Positions 1-11,606 of a stretch of DNA of 64,000 nt are shown in pieces. Both the position numbers and the translations under genes were made by a program. Position 1 is the first letter of the stretch. Each line of letters starts with the position of its first letter. This DNA is from Notospermus geniculatus (taxonomy: Eukaryota > Nemertea > Pilidiophora > Heteronemertea > Lineidae): positions 26,254-90,253 of the forward strand of contig NMRB01002761.1 in the NCBI GenBank assembly GCA_002633025.1. The letters run 5' to 3'. A model generated the notes under the pieces. It was not told the origin of the DNA. It searched no databases and saw only the letters and a program-made list of their open reading frames with translations.

Positions 1-107
1 CGGATCCTCGATAATCAATACAACAATGATCATTGAGGTGTTTCACAAAAATATCTAACTATAGCAGCATCATTTCAGATGAAATATACTACTAATGGTC
101 TTAACCC

Positions 108-307
108 TTAACCCTTTCGTTGCTGGCACGTATGGTCACCAGCTTACGGAGGCCATTTTAGTTTTTTTGTGACCTTTACTCCATAATTTACTGTATGAAG
201 TGAGGAGAAACTGAATAAACAATGACCAGGTGTCCGGTGACTGGGTCCCACAGAAATTTCGTGGGGGTTTGGATCAGTGACTGGGTCCCACGTAATGAAA
301 GGGTCAA
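108..307. mobile_element. TTAA-target MITE, copy A1
   Basis: The left end reads TTAACCCTTTCGT and the right end is a slightly mutated inverse, ACGTAATGAAAGGGTCAA. The size is about 200 bp and there is no coding capacity. A second copy of the right half lies at 8888-9038. TTAA ends followed by CCCTTT are typical of piggyBac or Kolobok non-autonomous elements; the superfamily is inferred. Confidence 0.55.
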
Positions 308-540
308 AGTGCCAGAACTTGGAAGATTTTTACCAATTTTTGGAAATTTTTACTCATGTCAAAGTCCCATTCCAAAACAGCAAGAACCATGCAGTCAGTA
401 TTCGTGAAATGTTGAGTCCACAAATACCATGTCAGCTTTGACTCCAGTTTGATGACGTTTGGTGACACGGCTCTTCAGGCTGGTGTGGAATTTGAAACCT
501 ACGCCAACTGGCACGCTCAACGTTTTAGAGGTTTTAAGAG

Positions 541-642
541 AAGTTGGAAGCCAACAAGGAAATGATAGCTAAACTTTCTCTTCTGCTTCTCCTCATGCAG
601 GCACAAGCAAGGAAATTCACTGAGACAGGGCCAAAATACAGG
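541..642. repeat. Direct duplicate flanking an assembly gap (left copy)
   Basis: The last ~85 bases before the gap recur almost exactly at about 757-842, just after it, including a CTCCTCATGCAG acceptor-like string. Identical sequence on both sides of a run of Ns is usually an unmerged overlap from assembly, though a real short tandem duplication is possible. Confidence 0.7.
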
Positions 643-673
643 NNNNNNNNNNNNNNNNNNNNNNNNNNNNNNN
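643..673. other. Assembly gap (31 Ns)
   Basis: A run of N bases. The repeat on both flanks suggests the true gap may be zero or negative in length. Confidence 0.99.
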
Positions 674-800
674 GGTAAATCGGCGGGGATCGGGCCATTG
701 TAAGCAGTGTCTATGAACGATAGGTATGAGTGAGAAGACACTGCGAAAGGAGTGTAGGAAATCATAGCTAAACTTTCTCTTCTGCTTCTCCTCATGCAGG

Positions 801-1022
801 CACAAGCAAGGAAATTCACTGAGACAGGGCCAAAATACAGGGTGGCCCCCAAAAAATGCCCAAGCATACTTCCTCTACCGAGATTTCAAAACTACTCTCA
901 ATGGATGCAGAATCCTTCCAGAAGAAAGAAGACACGAAGATATCCATGTAGATTTGGTCCAGTGGTTCACACTCCAAACCCTATTTTGTAGAGCAAAGTT
1001 GAGGCCCTTGTTGATTTCATAA
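801..1022 (+). CDS. Possible terminal exon of an unrecognised gene
   Basis: A pyrimidine-rich stretch ending CTCCTCATGCAG at 799 looks like a splice acceptor. Behind it, after one base, a frame from 801 is open for 73 codons to a TAA at 1020-1022. The product is mixed in composition, contains the segments AYFLYRDFK and DLVQWFTLQTLF, and looks more protein-like than random. It has no start codon of its own, so it would be a last exon whose upstream part is lost or lies in the gap or duplicated region. I do not recognise a family. It could equally be a fragment of a transposon-borne gene. The acceptor and frame are seen directly; the gene status is inferred. Confidence 0.25.
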   Translation, partial: HKQGNSLRQGQNTGWPPKNAQAYFLYRDFKTTLNGCRILPEERRHEDIHVDLVQWFTLQTLFCRAKLRPLLIS

Positions 1023-2838
1023 TTCAAGACTCGCTAGTAAATTTTAAATTTAAAAAGACTTCTGAGTCAGAGTTTTACTTATTTTAGTACTTGTATTACA
1101 CAACAGGCTGATATGGAAACAATATTGAGCATCTGAAACTAAAAGGTTGAATTCTTTTTTTAAATTGTCTTACCTCACGATGGAGTTCCTGGAAGATTAT
1201 CCACAGGAGAAGTTGAATAAAATCCACAAACCACAAGTGAATTAATACTTAATCCACAGATTAGAAGAAAAGCAATTCTTGTTAAATCCAAACACCAAAA
1301 GGAATTGAATAACGAGATAAATGAGCCCAGTCCAAACACGATCGTCACAAAACTTTCAGCTTCTTGTGCTCAACTACGATGATTTCAAAACGCTAAGATG
1401 TAGAAGCAGATGCAATGTACTTTTGAATACTGATACTTCAGATAATTCCAGCGAGAGCAGGAAATTCCTCACAAGAAGGCAAAGTTCAGTAGTTGCAGCA
1501 AAGTAATGCAGAAGATTCTTATGCTTAACAAACCAAGTGTAAAGGCATCATCCACAACGATGTAATATTCCTCTTCAGAAACCAACCTGTTGTCAGACAA
1601 ACTGGTCAGCTACCTACAGAACTCGAACCCTGAAGTTCAATGCCCGAAGTATAGGTACTGCTATCCGTATCGGAAAACTACGGTAATACCACTGCGAAGA
1701 ACCCGAAGTTTAAATACATCTACAGAGCATAGGAAATGTTGCTCATACCAAGCCTGTAGTCTCTAACCAGATACAGTTGCTTACTTCTGACGTCAGATTC
1801 ACGTACTGATGCTATTCTGATCCGTGCGATGCTAGCTACAGCGACATAGAGGCCAAGTCTTTGATCGCTCGCTGCAGTAGCTGGCGTATTAGAGGCAAGC
1901 CTAAATGCACAATTGATTTATCTAATCATGGATGATGATGTGGATGATGCTTCCATTTATAAAGTAATTTGTTTATTGAACGGAATTCTAGTCGGTAAAT
2001 GTAAATATCATTGTTGGGAATGTAATGCCAGTAGAAAAGTTAGGCTTTGTTGTTTGAACTGAGTCAGTTTGTGATGGAACCATAACCCCAGGCAAGTCTA
2101 AAGACGGCCTATGGGTTTTTGTCATAGAGTTTGCATGCTTAACCCAATAGAGCCACCTATTTCTTTGCACTTTCCATCTGTAGCTTTCACCGCTCTGAAC
2201 CGCCATGAAATGCCACTGCATTAAGCTGAATAGAGAACAGTGTAATGAGCGAAGGCGGTTTATGGTGGTATCGGCGTCTGGAGACATGGCAGATTGTGGC
2301 ACTGCTGGCAGTAATTGGTGATTTTTATTTTTATATTATTTTTATTTTTATATTTTTGATTTTTTTATATTTATAATTAGAGGTGATTGGGATTTTTGTC
2401 AAAAAGTGGGCGTGGTCTTCTAGGTGGCTCATGGCAGGGCGGTTAAGGGCGGCATGGGCTCTACTGGGATATTTTAGTTTCAACTACAACTAGGTGTCTT
2501 GACTATTTCGGAGGCTAAGCTGCCACCACAACTAGCCAAAGCAATAAGCCACACCATCAAATCAACACAAGGATATTGTTTTTATGGTCACTTCTATTCC
2601 CACACAGCTTCCTCCTCTCCGATGATATGTCGTTCACCAGAGCTCATGCCAACACCGCTCAATAAAGCTACTATGCTGGCTGTTTTTCTGAAAGGCCATT
2701 GAGATATTGATGTGGCATGTCACTAAGATGGGATGGTCGTTGCTACTCAGGGTGAAAAAGGAACATCTCGTATCTGCTAAATGGAAACTGTTGGACAAAG
2801 GAGATAGGTGGTGGTGATCTCTATAGGTATTGAGTGCA
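1023..2838. other. No gene seen; AT-rich tract
   Basis: No convincing exon on either strand. A T/A-only low-complexity stretch runs from about 2318 to 2382. The short open frames (for example 1321-1506 + and 1988-2302 -) lack protein-like composition or flanking splice signals. Confidence 0.5.
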
Positions 2839-2910
2839 TTATGGCTGATGGGCTGCACTGACGAGAAACATCACAGACTGCAACAAAGACATAAATCTCT
2901 TGCTACTGTG
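2839..2910 (+). repeat. 72 bp direct repeat, copy 1
   Basis: The segment starting GGCTGATGGGCTGCACTGAC and ending CTACTGTGCCCT is repeated nearly perfectly at 3521-3592, bracketing about 610 bp. It may be a duplication made when the intervening DNA was inserted, or a local segmental duplication. Confidence 0.8.
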
Positions 2911-2946
2911 CCCTATGCTGTATGAGGGTTCCATTAGTTCGCCAAG

Positions 2947-3040
2947 TACAGTGGAACCCCGGTAACACGACCATCCACGGGACAGACCCAAAGTGGTCGC
3001 GTTAGCGGGGTGGTCGCCTTACCGAAATCGGCCCGATGAG
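2947..3040 (+). mobile_element. pogo/Tigger-like transposon end
   Basis: TACAGTGGAACCCCGGTAAC followed by an inner inverse copy (GTTAGCGGGGTGGTCGCCTTA) resembles the terminal region of pogo/Tigger elements of the Tc1/mariner superfamily. No matching inverted end was found nearby, so this is a solitary end. The family link is from general knowledge of such termini. Confidence 0.4.
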
Positions 3041-3520
3041 TGCCTATCCAGACCGAAGTATACTGAGTGTCATATTTTCTTTTTTATCCATGTTTCGTTT
3101 AATAAACCAGACTAGACCATTTCCAGCCTGGCCTGATACTAGTAAGCAGATAGAGGGCTAGGTCATGTAATCATGCGCCAAGGTCACCATGCACTGTAAA
3201 GGAGTTCTTAATAAAATCGCCGTGTCTATGGTTTGGGGTGGATTGTGAGGGCGCCGTTGATATAATTAATGAAGTGAGTGTCATTTGCAAGTGTATTAGG
3301 GGCAGATATTAGGATGTATATGTCATTTCATCGATTTGCACGAATCTGGCTATTCTGGGCGCATTGATACAGAGGCCTATTTTTCGTGCGACTTCAAGTG
3401 ACGGCAGAGGCAAATTTCGCGTCNCATCGCCCCGCTCAGCGCTACGCGCCTCGGCTGCCACGCTTCGCGCGTCAGGCGACCGTCACGTTTCAACTAAATC
3501 CCAGGGAAAACACTGTGGCT
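3041..3520. other. No gene; one undetermined base
   Basis: Unique-looking sequence between the two 72 bp direct repeats, with a GC-rich stretch at about 3420-3485 and a single N at 3424. No coding signal. Confidence 0.5.
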
Positions 3521-3592
3521 GATGGGCTGCACTGACAAGAAACATCACAGACTGCAACAAAGACATAAATCTCTTGCTACTGTGCCCTGTCA
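3521..3592 (+). repeat. 72 bp direct repeat, copy 2
   Basis: Near-identical to 2839-2910; the two copies bracket the pogo-like end and about 500 bp of other sequence. Confidence 0.8.
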
Positions 3593-4794
3593 GTTAGGGA
3601 TGATTCCTATTTTTGCAGACGTATCTAATTTATTTCAGGATGTTCCAAATTTTAGGTACGCAGACGTTAGACCATCCCACGTTTTAGGAACGCATCGAAT
3701 GTTTCAAAATTTCAAGACGTCTCATAAATTCTGGATGATATCGCAGGGCCCTCTAGTCAACACTGTACCATTTTTTAGGAACGCAGTTCTATTTTTAGCT
3801 CTGGGTGAAGCTGAATGAACAGTACAAGTTAAAACCTTGTGATACAGCTTTATCACGATTGGTATTGAAAAATCATTGTGTCTTGTTCCTAACCAATATC
3901 TTTATCAATTCTTTGAGAATATTCCATGCGTTGTTGCATGTGCTCATGCGCCGGCCTATTTTTGTGCAAGGGGGTGTTCATTCCCGACTTCAAACGATCA
4001 CCGTCTCGAAAAATCCAGACGCAATCCCAGTGACGGCCGGTATACAATGACTCCCTATTGGCTTCCTGTCTTGCGCAGTAAGACGTGTTTTGCGTGATGG
4101 AATGCGTGGCTAAATGCGGTTGTTCTTGCGACTAGATGGCGCTGCAGCCGTCCTGAAATTTTGAGATGGTTTAATTGTGGTGATCAGGAGAGGTAACAGG
4201 GAGAGTATTAAAAATATCGATATATTGAGGGAAAAATTTGGTTTGGAAAAAAATGATCATTCTCTTCCGAAATTCTAATATGTTGGGGATGCAGCTGTGG
4301 AGACTTCAGAAAAAAAGAATCTCAAACAGACAACAGCCGTTAAGAAATGAATTTGATGGACTTTTTTTGCAATCAAATTCAACTTTATGAAACACACAGC
4401 AACTCTCTAGTCTCCATAGGCCCCTAAATGTTGCTCATTCTCGTTTTTTGTCCAGGATACATTTTGAAGTGAAATCACCTGTACCATGGTTTAAAAAGTT
4501 TAAAACTAAGCATGTTGTTTTTAACATACATCCACCAATTCTACAGGTTCCTACTTTAACAACATTCCAATGAGTTTTCTTTAGATAACTTTAGCTGACT
4601 AATCCAAGGCAAGAAAGTGGGAGCACCTGCTCAAAGTTTTCTACCCAAACAAAAAAATTTGTAAATGGTACCGTACATGCCGTAGGTAGAAAGTTGTAGG
4701 CCACAGTGCTAGCGATGGAGGTTGTGGAGATACCGAACTTGAGGTTCCGGATTTCTAATGCACAATGATGTAATGTCGTCTAAACCAATGTACC
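3593..4794. other. No gene seen
   Basis: The short motif TTTTAGG(T/A)ACGCA occurs three times between 3648 and 3790, suggesting an old degenerate repeat. The remainder shows no exon, RNA gene or clear element. Confidence 0.45.
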
Positions 4795-4945
4795 CAGGTT
4801 ACAGGGTTAGGACATGTAGGATGGTTAGCGGTGACGGTTAGGATCATGAATAGGTTTAGGATTAGGGTAGGGGGTCAGTGACAAGGGTTGAGGGGTCAGG
4901 GTTGGGGATAGGGTAGGGGCTTGGGCTAGGAATTAGCCTGTAGGA
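4795..4945 (+). repeat. Degenerate G-rich, TTAGGG-like tract
   Basis: A purine-biased stretch with many irregular words such as GGGTTAGGA, GGTTAGGAT and GGATTAGGGTAGGGGG. It looks like a decayed simple repeat related to interstitial telomere-like sequence but has no regular unit. Confidence 0.5.
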
Positions 4946-6035
4946 TCAGGACTGGGCAACATTCTCCCATTCAGCATTTCTAACCCACCTCCTTGCTCTA
5001 GGTACCTAAAGATTTTTTGCGTTTTCAGACCATTTAGGTTTTAAAGTGTTTGGGGGGGCAGGCACTTGCCCTTAATCAAATAATAACAGCCGCCTCTGGC
5101 CACCATTCTCAGTCAGACAGTCTCGCCAAAAAAATCTGGATCCTCCCCTGTAAGACTGGCAGCATTGACATTGATCGGGTAGAGAGTTTGCCACCTCTAT
5201 ATCACAAGAAAAATGGCTCTGACTGATCGAAACCACAGCCACATTATTGATAGCCCATAACTCATCATTTAATAACATCAGCATGATCAGTTATGCACCT
5301 GAGACTCCTTTGAAACTGCTGCCCTGCGGGGGTAAACCTCTGGCATTGCCACACGCATTGGAGGACATGGCTTCACAGAGCGATAACCCACTAGAGGCAG
5401 AAGCAACTACAAAAACAACATTATCGAGTTTCAAATCTAGAAATTCGAACAGAAACTTCTTAGTGCTAGTCTAAGTGCTGTGGGAAAAGAAAAACTGAAG
5501 TAGATGTGTCCAATATCATACATATTATTGGAATTGCATTAGGCCACGTGTTTTTTACTTCTTGGTTTACGGGACCGCCGACTTGCTTTTTCCTCAAATC
5601 AGGAAAAAAATAAAATCAGAAAATGACCCAATTTTGTTTTAATTTTTGCCGACCGAACCCACTTTTTTGAATAAAAAATGATGAAGAAAATAAAATATTC
5701 TTGTTTGCTTTTTTAAAACCCGCCCATGATGGCAAATGTTCGCGATTGAACTTCAAAAACAAAAATAAAATGAAAAATATCGTACAATAGAGAATCGAAT
5801 GGTGTATTCAACAAACTGACAACAGACACTTGGATGGATTTCGAATGACAGTTTTATTTTGCAAGAATTTTAATTCTTCCGGTCAAACATGGAAATTAGA
5901 GTCTAATTTTAATTTTAATTTTATTTCGACCACCCGACCATAACTTTTGGATGCCATCTCCCGTAAACCAATAAATATAATACACCTGGCCTTACTTGTG
6001 CCTTCGAGACGACAACTGGCACGTCCCTCACCGAA
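4946..6035. other. No gene seen
   Basis: Includes a 75-codon open frame at 5247-5474 (+) without flanking splice signals or a recognisable product. AT-rich from about 5560 to 5800. No element boundaries found. Confidence 0.45.
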
Positions 6036-6435
6036 CGCCAGTGCACACTGACATCCCAGTGCACACCAAAATGACACTGGATTGACACTGAATTGACACT
6101 GGCAGAAATGAGAACACTGGACTCACACCAAAAGAACACTGGTGTCCCAGTGTTCATGACACCAAAACGACACTGGGAAGTATGGAAGACACCAAACCAG
6201 CACTGGGAAAACTTGCATTATTTCACGGCAACACTGGAATTGCACTGGGACTTTGTATGTGTACAAATCAGTACAATGAAGGTGCACCAAAATGACACTG
6301 GTATAACTTGGTTGATTTTCTCTTCATAATTTTGACACTGGCGTAACACTAGAAAGACTTAGTCATTTTATCGCTCCACTCCAACACTGGGATTGCACTG
6401 GCAGAATTGTCCGAGGCTCTGGTGGAATCGGTCAG
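6036..6435. repeat. ACACTGG/CCAGTGT dispersed-motif array, block 1
   Basis: The words ACACTGG, its complement CCAGTGT and the phrase ACCAAAATGACACTGG recur roughly every 20-40 bases, in both orientations. The spacing is irregular, so this is not a simple tandem repeat. Block 2 lies at 6880-7670. Confidence 0.75.
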
Positions 6436-6879
6436 TGGGGCAGCCTTAACAACAACCACAATCAAAAATAGCACCTGCACTAAACAAATGTAAAATTTTT
6501 CTGACAAATTTTACCATAAGCAGGCCTACAGGTTTGTTCTGCATCAAAGTTCGATTTCCACCATTTTCTTATAGGCCCTTCTACTTAAGATTCCTTCTAA
6601 AAAATCCACTAGGATTTTGGTTCATTTTGAGAAGTTCTGTAGAATTGAGTTTGTCAGTTTCCCAACTAGACCACTTCAGGCCCACATGATACTGGTATAC
6701 AGACTCCACTATACTGCACTGTATAATTTATACATTACACAACCTTCATTTCAGCCAATAGCCTGATTCTAAAAGTTGTTGCATATTCTGGTCCTTTTCA
6801 GTCTCAATTTAGTAGGCCTACTGCAACCATTAGCCTATCGCCTAAGCTTAGAAACTTCACTTTTCACATTTTGATTTTT
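6436..6879. other. Spacer between the two motif blocks, no gene
   Basis: Ordinary AT-rich sequence with no ACACTGG motif clusters and no coding signal. Confidence 0.5.
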
Positions 6880-7670
6880 ACACTGGGAGAACACTGGGGT
6901 GCCAGTGTCACTTAATGGTGTCATTCCAGTGTAGTTCCAAATATTTAAATTAGCACACCAGAAAGACACCAGAGTACCAAAATGACACTGGCATTCTGGT
7001 GTAGTTTCAGTGTCCACCTGCCATCAGAACAGCACTGGATCCCAGTGTCATTTTGGTACAACCCCAGTGCTACCATACCAGCATACCACACTGGGATGCC
7101 AGTGTCACTTTGGTGTCTTTCCTTTCCAATAGGGAACCCCGATCACGCAGACCACGCGAGAATATACGCGTGGTTTTGAACTGATAGTACACCAATGCCA
7201 CCTATTATTCATGACGATTCAAGGTGTGATTGGCCGTGCTTGGTGAACCGCATCTCTCGAACAATGGGCCTAGGTCAACGCTAGGTGTCTCGTCTGCTCT
7301 ATCAGTGGTCATCACGTGACCAATTGGCGCTCCCCATTGAGCACCAATGCCGCAAAACAGAACTGTCAACACTGGGATCCCAGTGCATTTTGGTGCAACC
7401 CCAGTGCTCCCAATATCAGCAGTGCTAAAACAACAATGGAGGCACTGGGATGCCAGTGTCTTTTTGGTGCGTTCCGGTGTGCTAATTTAAATATTTGGAA
7501 CTACACTGGAATAACACCAAATCTGTACCAAAATGACACCAATTCAGTACCAAAATGACACTGGCATGGGCTTTATGATTTATAGAGTTGCACTGGAATG
7601 ACACCAAACTCGCACTGGCACATAGCACCAAAACAGTACCAAAATAACACTGGGAAGACACTGGCGTAGG
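6880..7670. repeat. ACACTGG motif array with inverted flanks, block 2
   Basis: The same motif family as 6036-6435. A ~30 bp segment with core AATATTTAAATTAGCACACC near 6945 reappears in inverse orientation near 7478-7508, so the block has a foldback layout. Its middle (about 7130-7360) is ordinary sequence that may be an insertion. I infer a foldback-type element built from ACACTGG subrepeats. Confidence 0.65.
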
Positions 7671-8036
7671 GTGAGGGACGTATGTCAACTTCTATTTGGC
7701 TATCAGGTTTGGGGAAGAAGATGAATAATCAATGCATCAGTGTTGGAATCTTTAACTCGAGTTGCAGGCATCTTAAAAATTTCTGCTAATTTCTCAGTTA
7801 ATCAGTTTTTTAATGAAATGGTTGATGGACCATGTGCTCACCTGGGTGAACGTACATTGTACCAGAAGAACAAATGTGTGGCGGTCTGAGAAAACCAGTC
7901 ACATGGTCAAAATTTTACAAATAGAGTTATCTGTATAACCTGAAAGCTCGAGTGTCATCTCAGGATGAAGTTACTTTTTTAAATTGTGGAAATATCTCTC
8001 TCGAAACCTGAGATGTGGCATGTTTTATGACATCTG
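7671..8036. other. No gene seen
   Basis: No exon, RNA gene or element recognised; it ends with the target duplication CATCTG of the next element. Confidence 0.5.
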
Positions 8037-8594
8037 CAGAGCTGCCAACCCCTGATTCATGCCTTCCGGAATTTTTCCAGAAATTTCACCATTTTTCTGG
8101 ATTTTTGGGTGGTCTTTCAGTACTCAGTTTGGATTGATTCCAGGGCTTTAGAGGTAACCATGATAACGTGTGTAGGCCCCGTTCGCGTTTTGCGTTCAAA
8201 TCTTGCATCATCTTGTTGGAAATCTTAGTGAAAACGCAAGTGAAATCCTGCACAACACTAACATACGCATGCCAAAAAAGCCCCAGATACGGACCACACA
8301 CACTATTTCATGCTTTATGAACTGTCAAATGTGCAAGAAGCAGTTGAGAACATGCTAAACTTCCACAATCAGAATGAATGCAAAATCCGATGAGATTGCC
8401 GCCATGTTGCATCTTTCCAGGTCTCACTACACAGTTTGGTGAGCATGTGGTGTGTCTCACTGCACAGTTTTGGCAGACTACTGCTTTCGTCAGAAAGCGT
8501 ATTTTCGATATGCAATCCGTAGAGTCGTATTTAGGCGGATTTTTTAGCAAAAAATCGTACAAATCCGCAAAAATCGTATGGGTTGGCAGCTCTG
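8037..8594. mobile_element. hAT-like non-autonomous element, 6 bp TSD
   Basis: TIRs CAGAGCTGCCAACC and GGTTGGCAGCTCTG are perfect and are flanked directly by CATCTG at 8031-8036 and 8595-8600. CAG...CTG termini of this type are seen in hAT elements, some clades of which make 5-6 bp duplications instead of 8. The overlapping open frames (8308-8640 -, 8378-8650 +) are not protein-like. No transposase remains. Confidence 0.75.
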
Positions 8595-8887
8595 CATCTG
8601 TGTTCCCATTTTTTGGAAAGCAAAATTGCAAAAAAATCAAAGAAAAGTAAGTTTAACTTAAAGTGTTGAACTAAGAAATGCAATGTCCTAAAGCTGGGGA
8701 ATGGCTGCAACCTTTCTGTTTGTTGATGATGAGACCAACATCATTGAATTGACCATCAAAAACTTTCTTTTTTTTTTTAGTGCTCAAGTACTCAAAATGA
8801 TGCCTGGCGACTTCCGACGGGTTTTCCCAGACCGCCACACAAATGAGAAGTTAAATCGAGTATATGTTCCAGGGCAAGCCTTGAGTT

Positions 8888-9038
8888 GCAGGGGTAATAT
8901 GATTATAGCTTACGGAGGCCCAACAAAAATCTGTTGTAACTTAAACCTTCCATACAGGACGCGATGACCGGGTCCCACGGAAATTTCGTGGGGGTTTGGA
9001 TGACCCGGTGACCAGGTCCCACGTAACGAAAGGGTTAA
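8888..9038. mobile_element. TTAA-target MITE, copy A2 (truncated)
   Basis: Shares with 108-307 the block CTTACGGAGGCC, the GGAAATTTCGTGGGGGTTTGG region and the terminus ACGTAACGAAAGGGTTAA. The left TIR is missing, so this is a 3' part. Confidence 0.6.
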
Positions 9039-10073
9039 CATATTGCAGGTTGCCATAAAAAGTTTGCCAAGTCAAGTGTGAATGCCTTAAAAGGTTGTGT
9101 CTCCACGACCCAACAGAGCCACTCAACCATGGACACGCTGCAAAACATCAGGGCATCCATGCCAAATCCCAGTGGAAGCAGATGCCAAGCCAATTATGTC
9201 TTTAGAAGGTGAACAGATCGATATGGAGATCAATAATCAATAAGGGTTTCCAATAAGTGATACTTCAGGGAAGCGAGAGTAACACACAAGGAGACAACAA
9301 GGGCATGGTGCAATATCCTGAATAACAAGTTTCATTGAATATTGTGTGCCAGGGCAAGGGGTCATGTCATAAGTGTTATTAAAAGCTGAACATTGATAGT
9401 GAAGTGCTGACTTTGAAATATAGCAAACACTTCACAGTATGTGAAGTGCGTTTATTGGACTTCAAAAACCCAAAGTGCCCACCACACTCAATCCGCAAAA
9501 TGTGAGTACATGTAGCTCACCCGATCAGGAGCTCATTTGGCACAACTCTGCTCACAAAAATTATCAATCAAACAGATACTGAATTTTACATCATGGCTAT
9601 TTTGTCAATGTCAGTGTGTGGATTAGCAAGCAATCTGCATGGTCAGTGTTTCCGCCAGAGGGCAGCAGCTGAGGGTAGTCCAAGGTAACAGAAAAACAGC
9701 CATTTTCTTCAATTTTATGGAGTGTCTTTTTCATATTTTGACTAAACTCAAAAAAAAATTCTGGAGGAGACGCTGGAGGTGTGTCAGGCAAGTGCACACA
9801 CTTTGTCAGTGCCCTGAATTTTCAGTCGTCTTCTTCTTCAACATCAACAAAGAATTGGGATCTCCAGAATTTTATTTCAGTTAATAAAGTTCATGGAGAA
9901 ACTTTGGAATTGACCAAAATTCCATTCTGGTTGGTGGTACTTTCTGCCATTCATTGAATTTTTTGAAGCTTTTACTTAAAATGCAAGGTAACATTGATCG
10001 ACCTGTCTCTGCTGTAGTGCCATCTGCTGATCAGAAACTCAAGAACGCTGGGGAATTCCCAACCAGTCCCTTA
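9039..10073. other. No gene seen
   Basis: No supported exon. An ORF at 9639-9884 (+) and its antisense partner have no recognisable domain or splice signals. Confidence 0.45.
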
Positions 10074-10697
10074 AGGCGGGTTTACAGTTCACGTCATCGG
10101 CGACAACGACAAACGTCGGCAGCCGTGACGTTTTTTGTCATCGTCGCTCATCTCTCGGTGACGTTGCGGACGACATTTCTGACGACAAGAAAGTGTAAAC
10201 TGACGCGCGACGTCGTTGTGTGAAGTGCATTTCTCTCGATCATGGCCAAGGGATCATGGCCATGATGGAGGAATAAAATTGCACAAATTCAGGCTGTGGC
10301 GGTTTTGTTTGAGTTAGACGAAACTCCACGGAGGGATGAGGGGAATATTTGCCAAGAGAAAGGAGCAAGGTGATTTCTATCACCTTGTCAGAGAACTGGA
10401 ATTGGCCGATCATGAGCTTTTTTTCAATTACACCCGGATGTCACCACAAATCTTGAAGAACTCCTACAGTACGAGGGTTTCCTCATCGCACTCCCGCTCT
10501 GCTGACATGTTTCGTCGTCGCTCAAGTTGAACTCCATTCAACTCCAGCGATTACGTCGCCCGACGTCGTTCGACGACGTCGTGCGACAAAGTCGTCGAAA
10601 GTGTAAACCCATCGGCCGTCGTCCCTGGGAGATGACGTCACGAAACGTCGTTCGACGACTGTCGTTGTCGCCGACGACGTGAACTGTAAACCCGCCT
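10074..10697 (+). mobile_element. PIF/Harbinger element with transposase remnant
   Basis: TIRs AGGCGGGTTTACAGTTCACG and its inverse CGTGAACTGTAAACCCGCCT bound 624 bp. The flanks are TTA on the left and TCA on the right, close to the TWA duplication of Harbinger. The inner sequence is full of CGACG/CGTCG words. A piece of Harbinger transposase lies inside at 10336-10530, which supports the family call independently of the ends. Confidence 0.8.
10336..10530 (+). pseudogene. Harbinger transposase N-terminal fragment
   Basis: The 64-codon frame contains GDFYHLVRELELAD followed by FFNYTRMSPQIL. This matches the N-terminal pattern of PIF/Harbinger (HARBI1-like) transposases: a short basic stretch, an LxxEL helix, then F-x-x-Y-x-R-M-S. 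After about residue 40 the similarity stops and the frame turns Ser/Arg-rich, then ends. The DDE catalytic domain is absent, so this copy cannot encode an active transposase. It lies between the TIRs of the 10074-10697 element, as expected for an internally deleted derivative. Confidence 0.7.
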
Positions 10698-10716
10698 TCA
10701 CATGTACATTCGCTAA

Positions 10717-11114
10717 ATGCTACGTTCCCACTATCATGAATCACCCCACGACTGAAATCGTGGTCTTAATCGTGGAGTAATCGTAGCGATCCTATCCGAT
10801 CTTGAGGGCAGTCCAGGCAATCGTATTGATCATATGTTTTGAACGGTTCAAAAAATTTCTACATAACACCAATATCACAATTGCCATCAAGATGTGATAA
10901 GATCTGACAGGATCACTATCGCGAATTACTCCACTTACGTGCCACCTGAAATTGACCAATTGTGACCATCGTATCCAAGCACATCAGAACATATCAACTC
11001 GCATCACCTCACACCCAAACGTGAAACTTCAGAGAAGTAAACAGTTATTCCACGACCAGCTACGAATGGCCACATGACGTTCGTAACGGACCGCATGCTA
11101 GTAGGAACGTAGCA
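10717..11114. mobile_element. Harbinger-type MITE, TAA TSD
   Basis: Ends ATGCTACGTTCCCACTA and TAGTAGGAACGTAGCA are inverted and flanked by TAA at 10714-10716 and 11115-11117. About 400 bp, non-coding. The TAA duplication fits PIF/Harbinger. Confidence 0.65.
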
Positions 11115-11606
11115 TAAGATAGATAGTAAGCCTGAAATCCTCACAAACTTCCGTTAATGATATTCCAAGCTTACAGACCTAAATCCTCAAAATCTCCTTG
11201 TTCCTGACATAGCGTTTAAGGTTGCCATGGCAACGACAATAAATCATTGTACGGTTACCGAGGGAGACATGATACAGTTCATGACATCAGGTGCGCCCAC
11301 TCATGGTCGCAATGAAAAAAGACAGAGCTACTCGTTTGTAATATCATCTGACATTTTACATGGAACACGCATTTTCAAACACAAGTCTTCCTGGATGGCA
11401 ATTTCATCAAACCGACAGAAAAATGTTTTCCCCAGCCGCAGGGTAAAATTCCTTACCTTCAAAATTTTCCAGGATAATGGATCCATCAGCCTCAAAGTTA
11501 CAGGGTACGGTAATGATTTTTTTTTCATGTTACCGGTATTTTGTTTTACGAAGCAGTTCGAATATCAAGCTGCACCGGTGGAAGCGATGAAAATATGCAG
11601 GAATAC
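11115..11606. other. No supported gene
   Basis: An open frame starts at 11227 (+) but runs into the 11607 element. The antisense strand has a GTAAGG donor-like site near 11451 after a short open stretch; without an acceptor it is not called. Confidence 0.4.

Noticed and set aside
1165-1240. GTAAGA donor-like site on the minus strand after a short open stretch
   Set aside because: No acceptor or start codon in phase; an upstream stop limits the frame to about 25 codons.
5247-5474. 75-codon ORF with reasonable composition
   Set aside because: No splice signals, family signature or conserved context to support an exon.
10538-10744. Minus-strand ORF in the CGACG-rich zone
   Set aside because: It overlaps the Harbinger element terminus and subrepeats; no protein family features.
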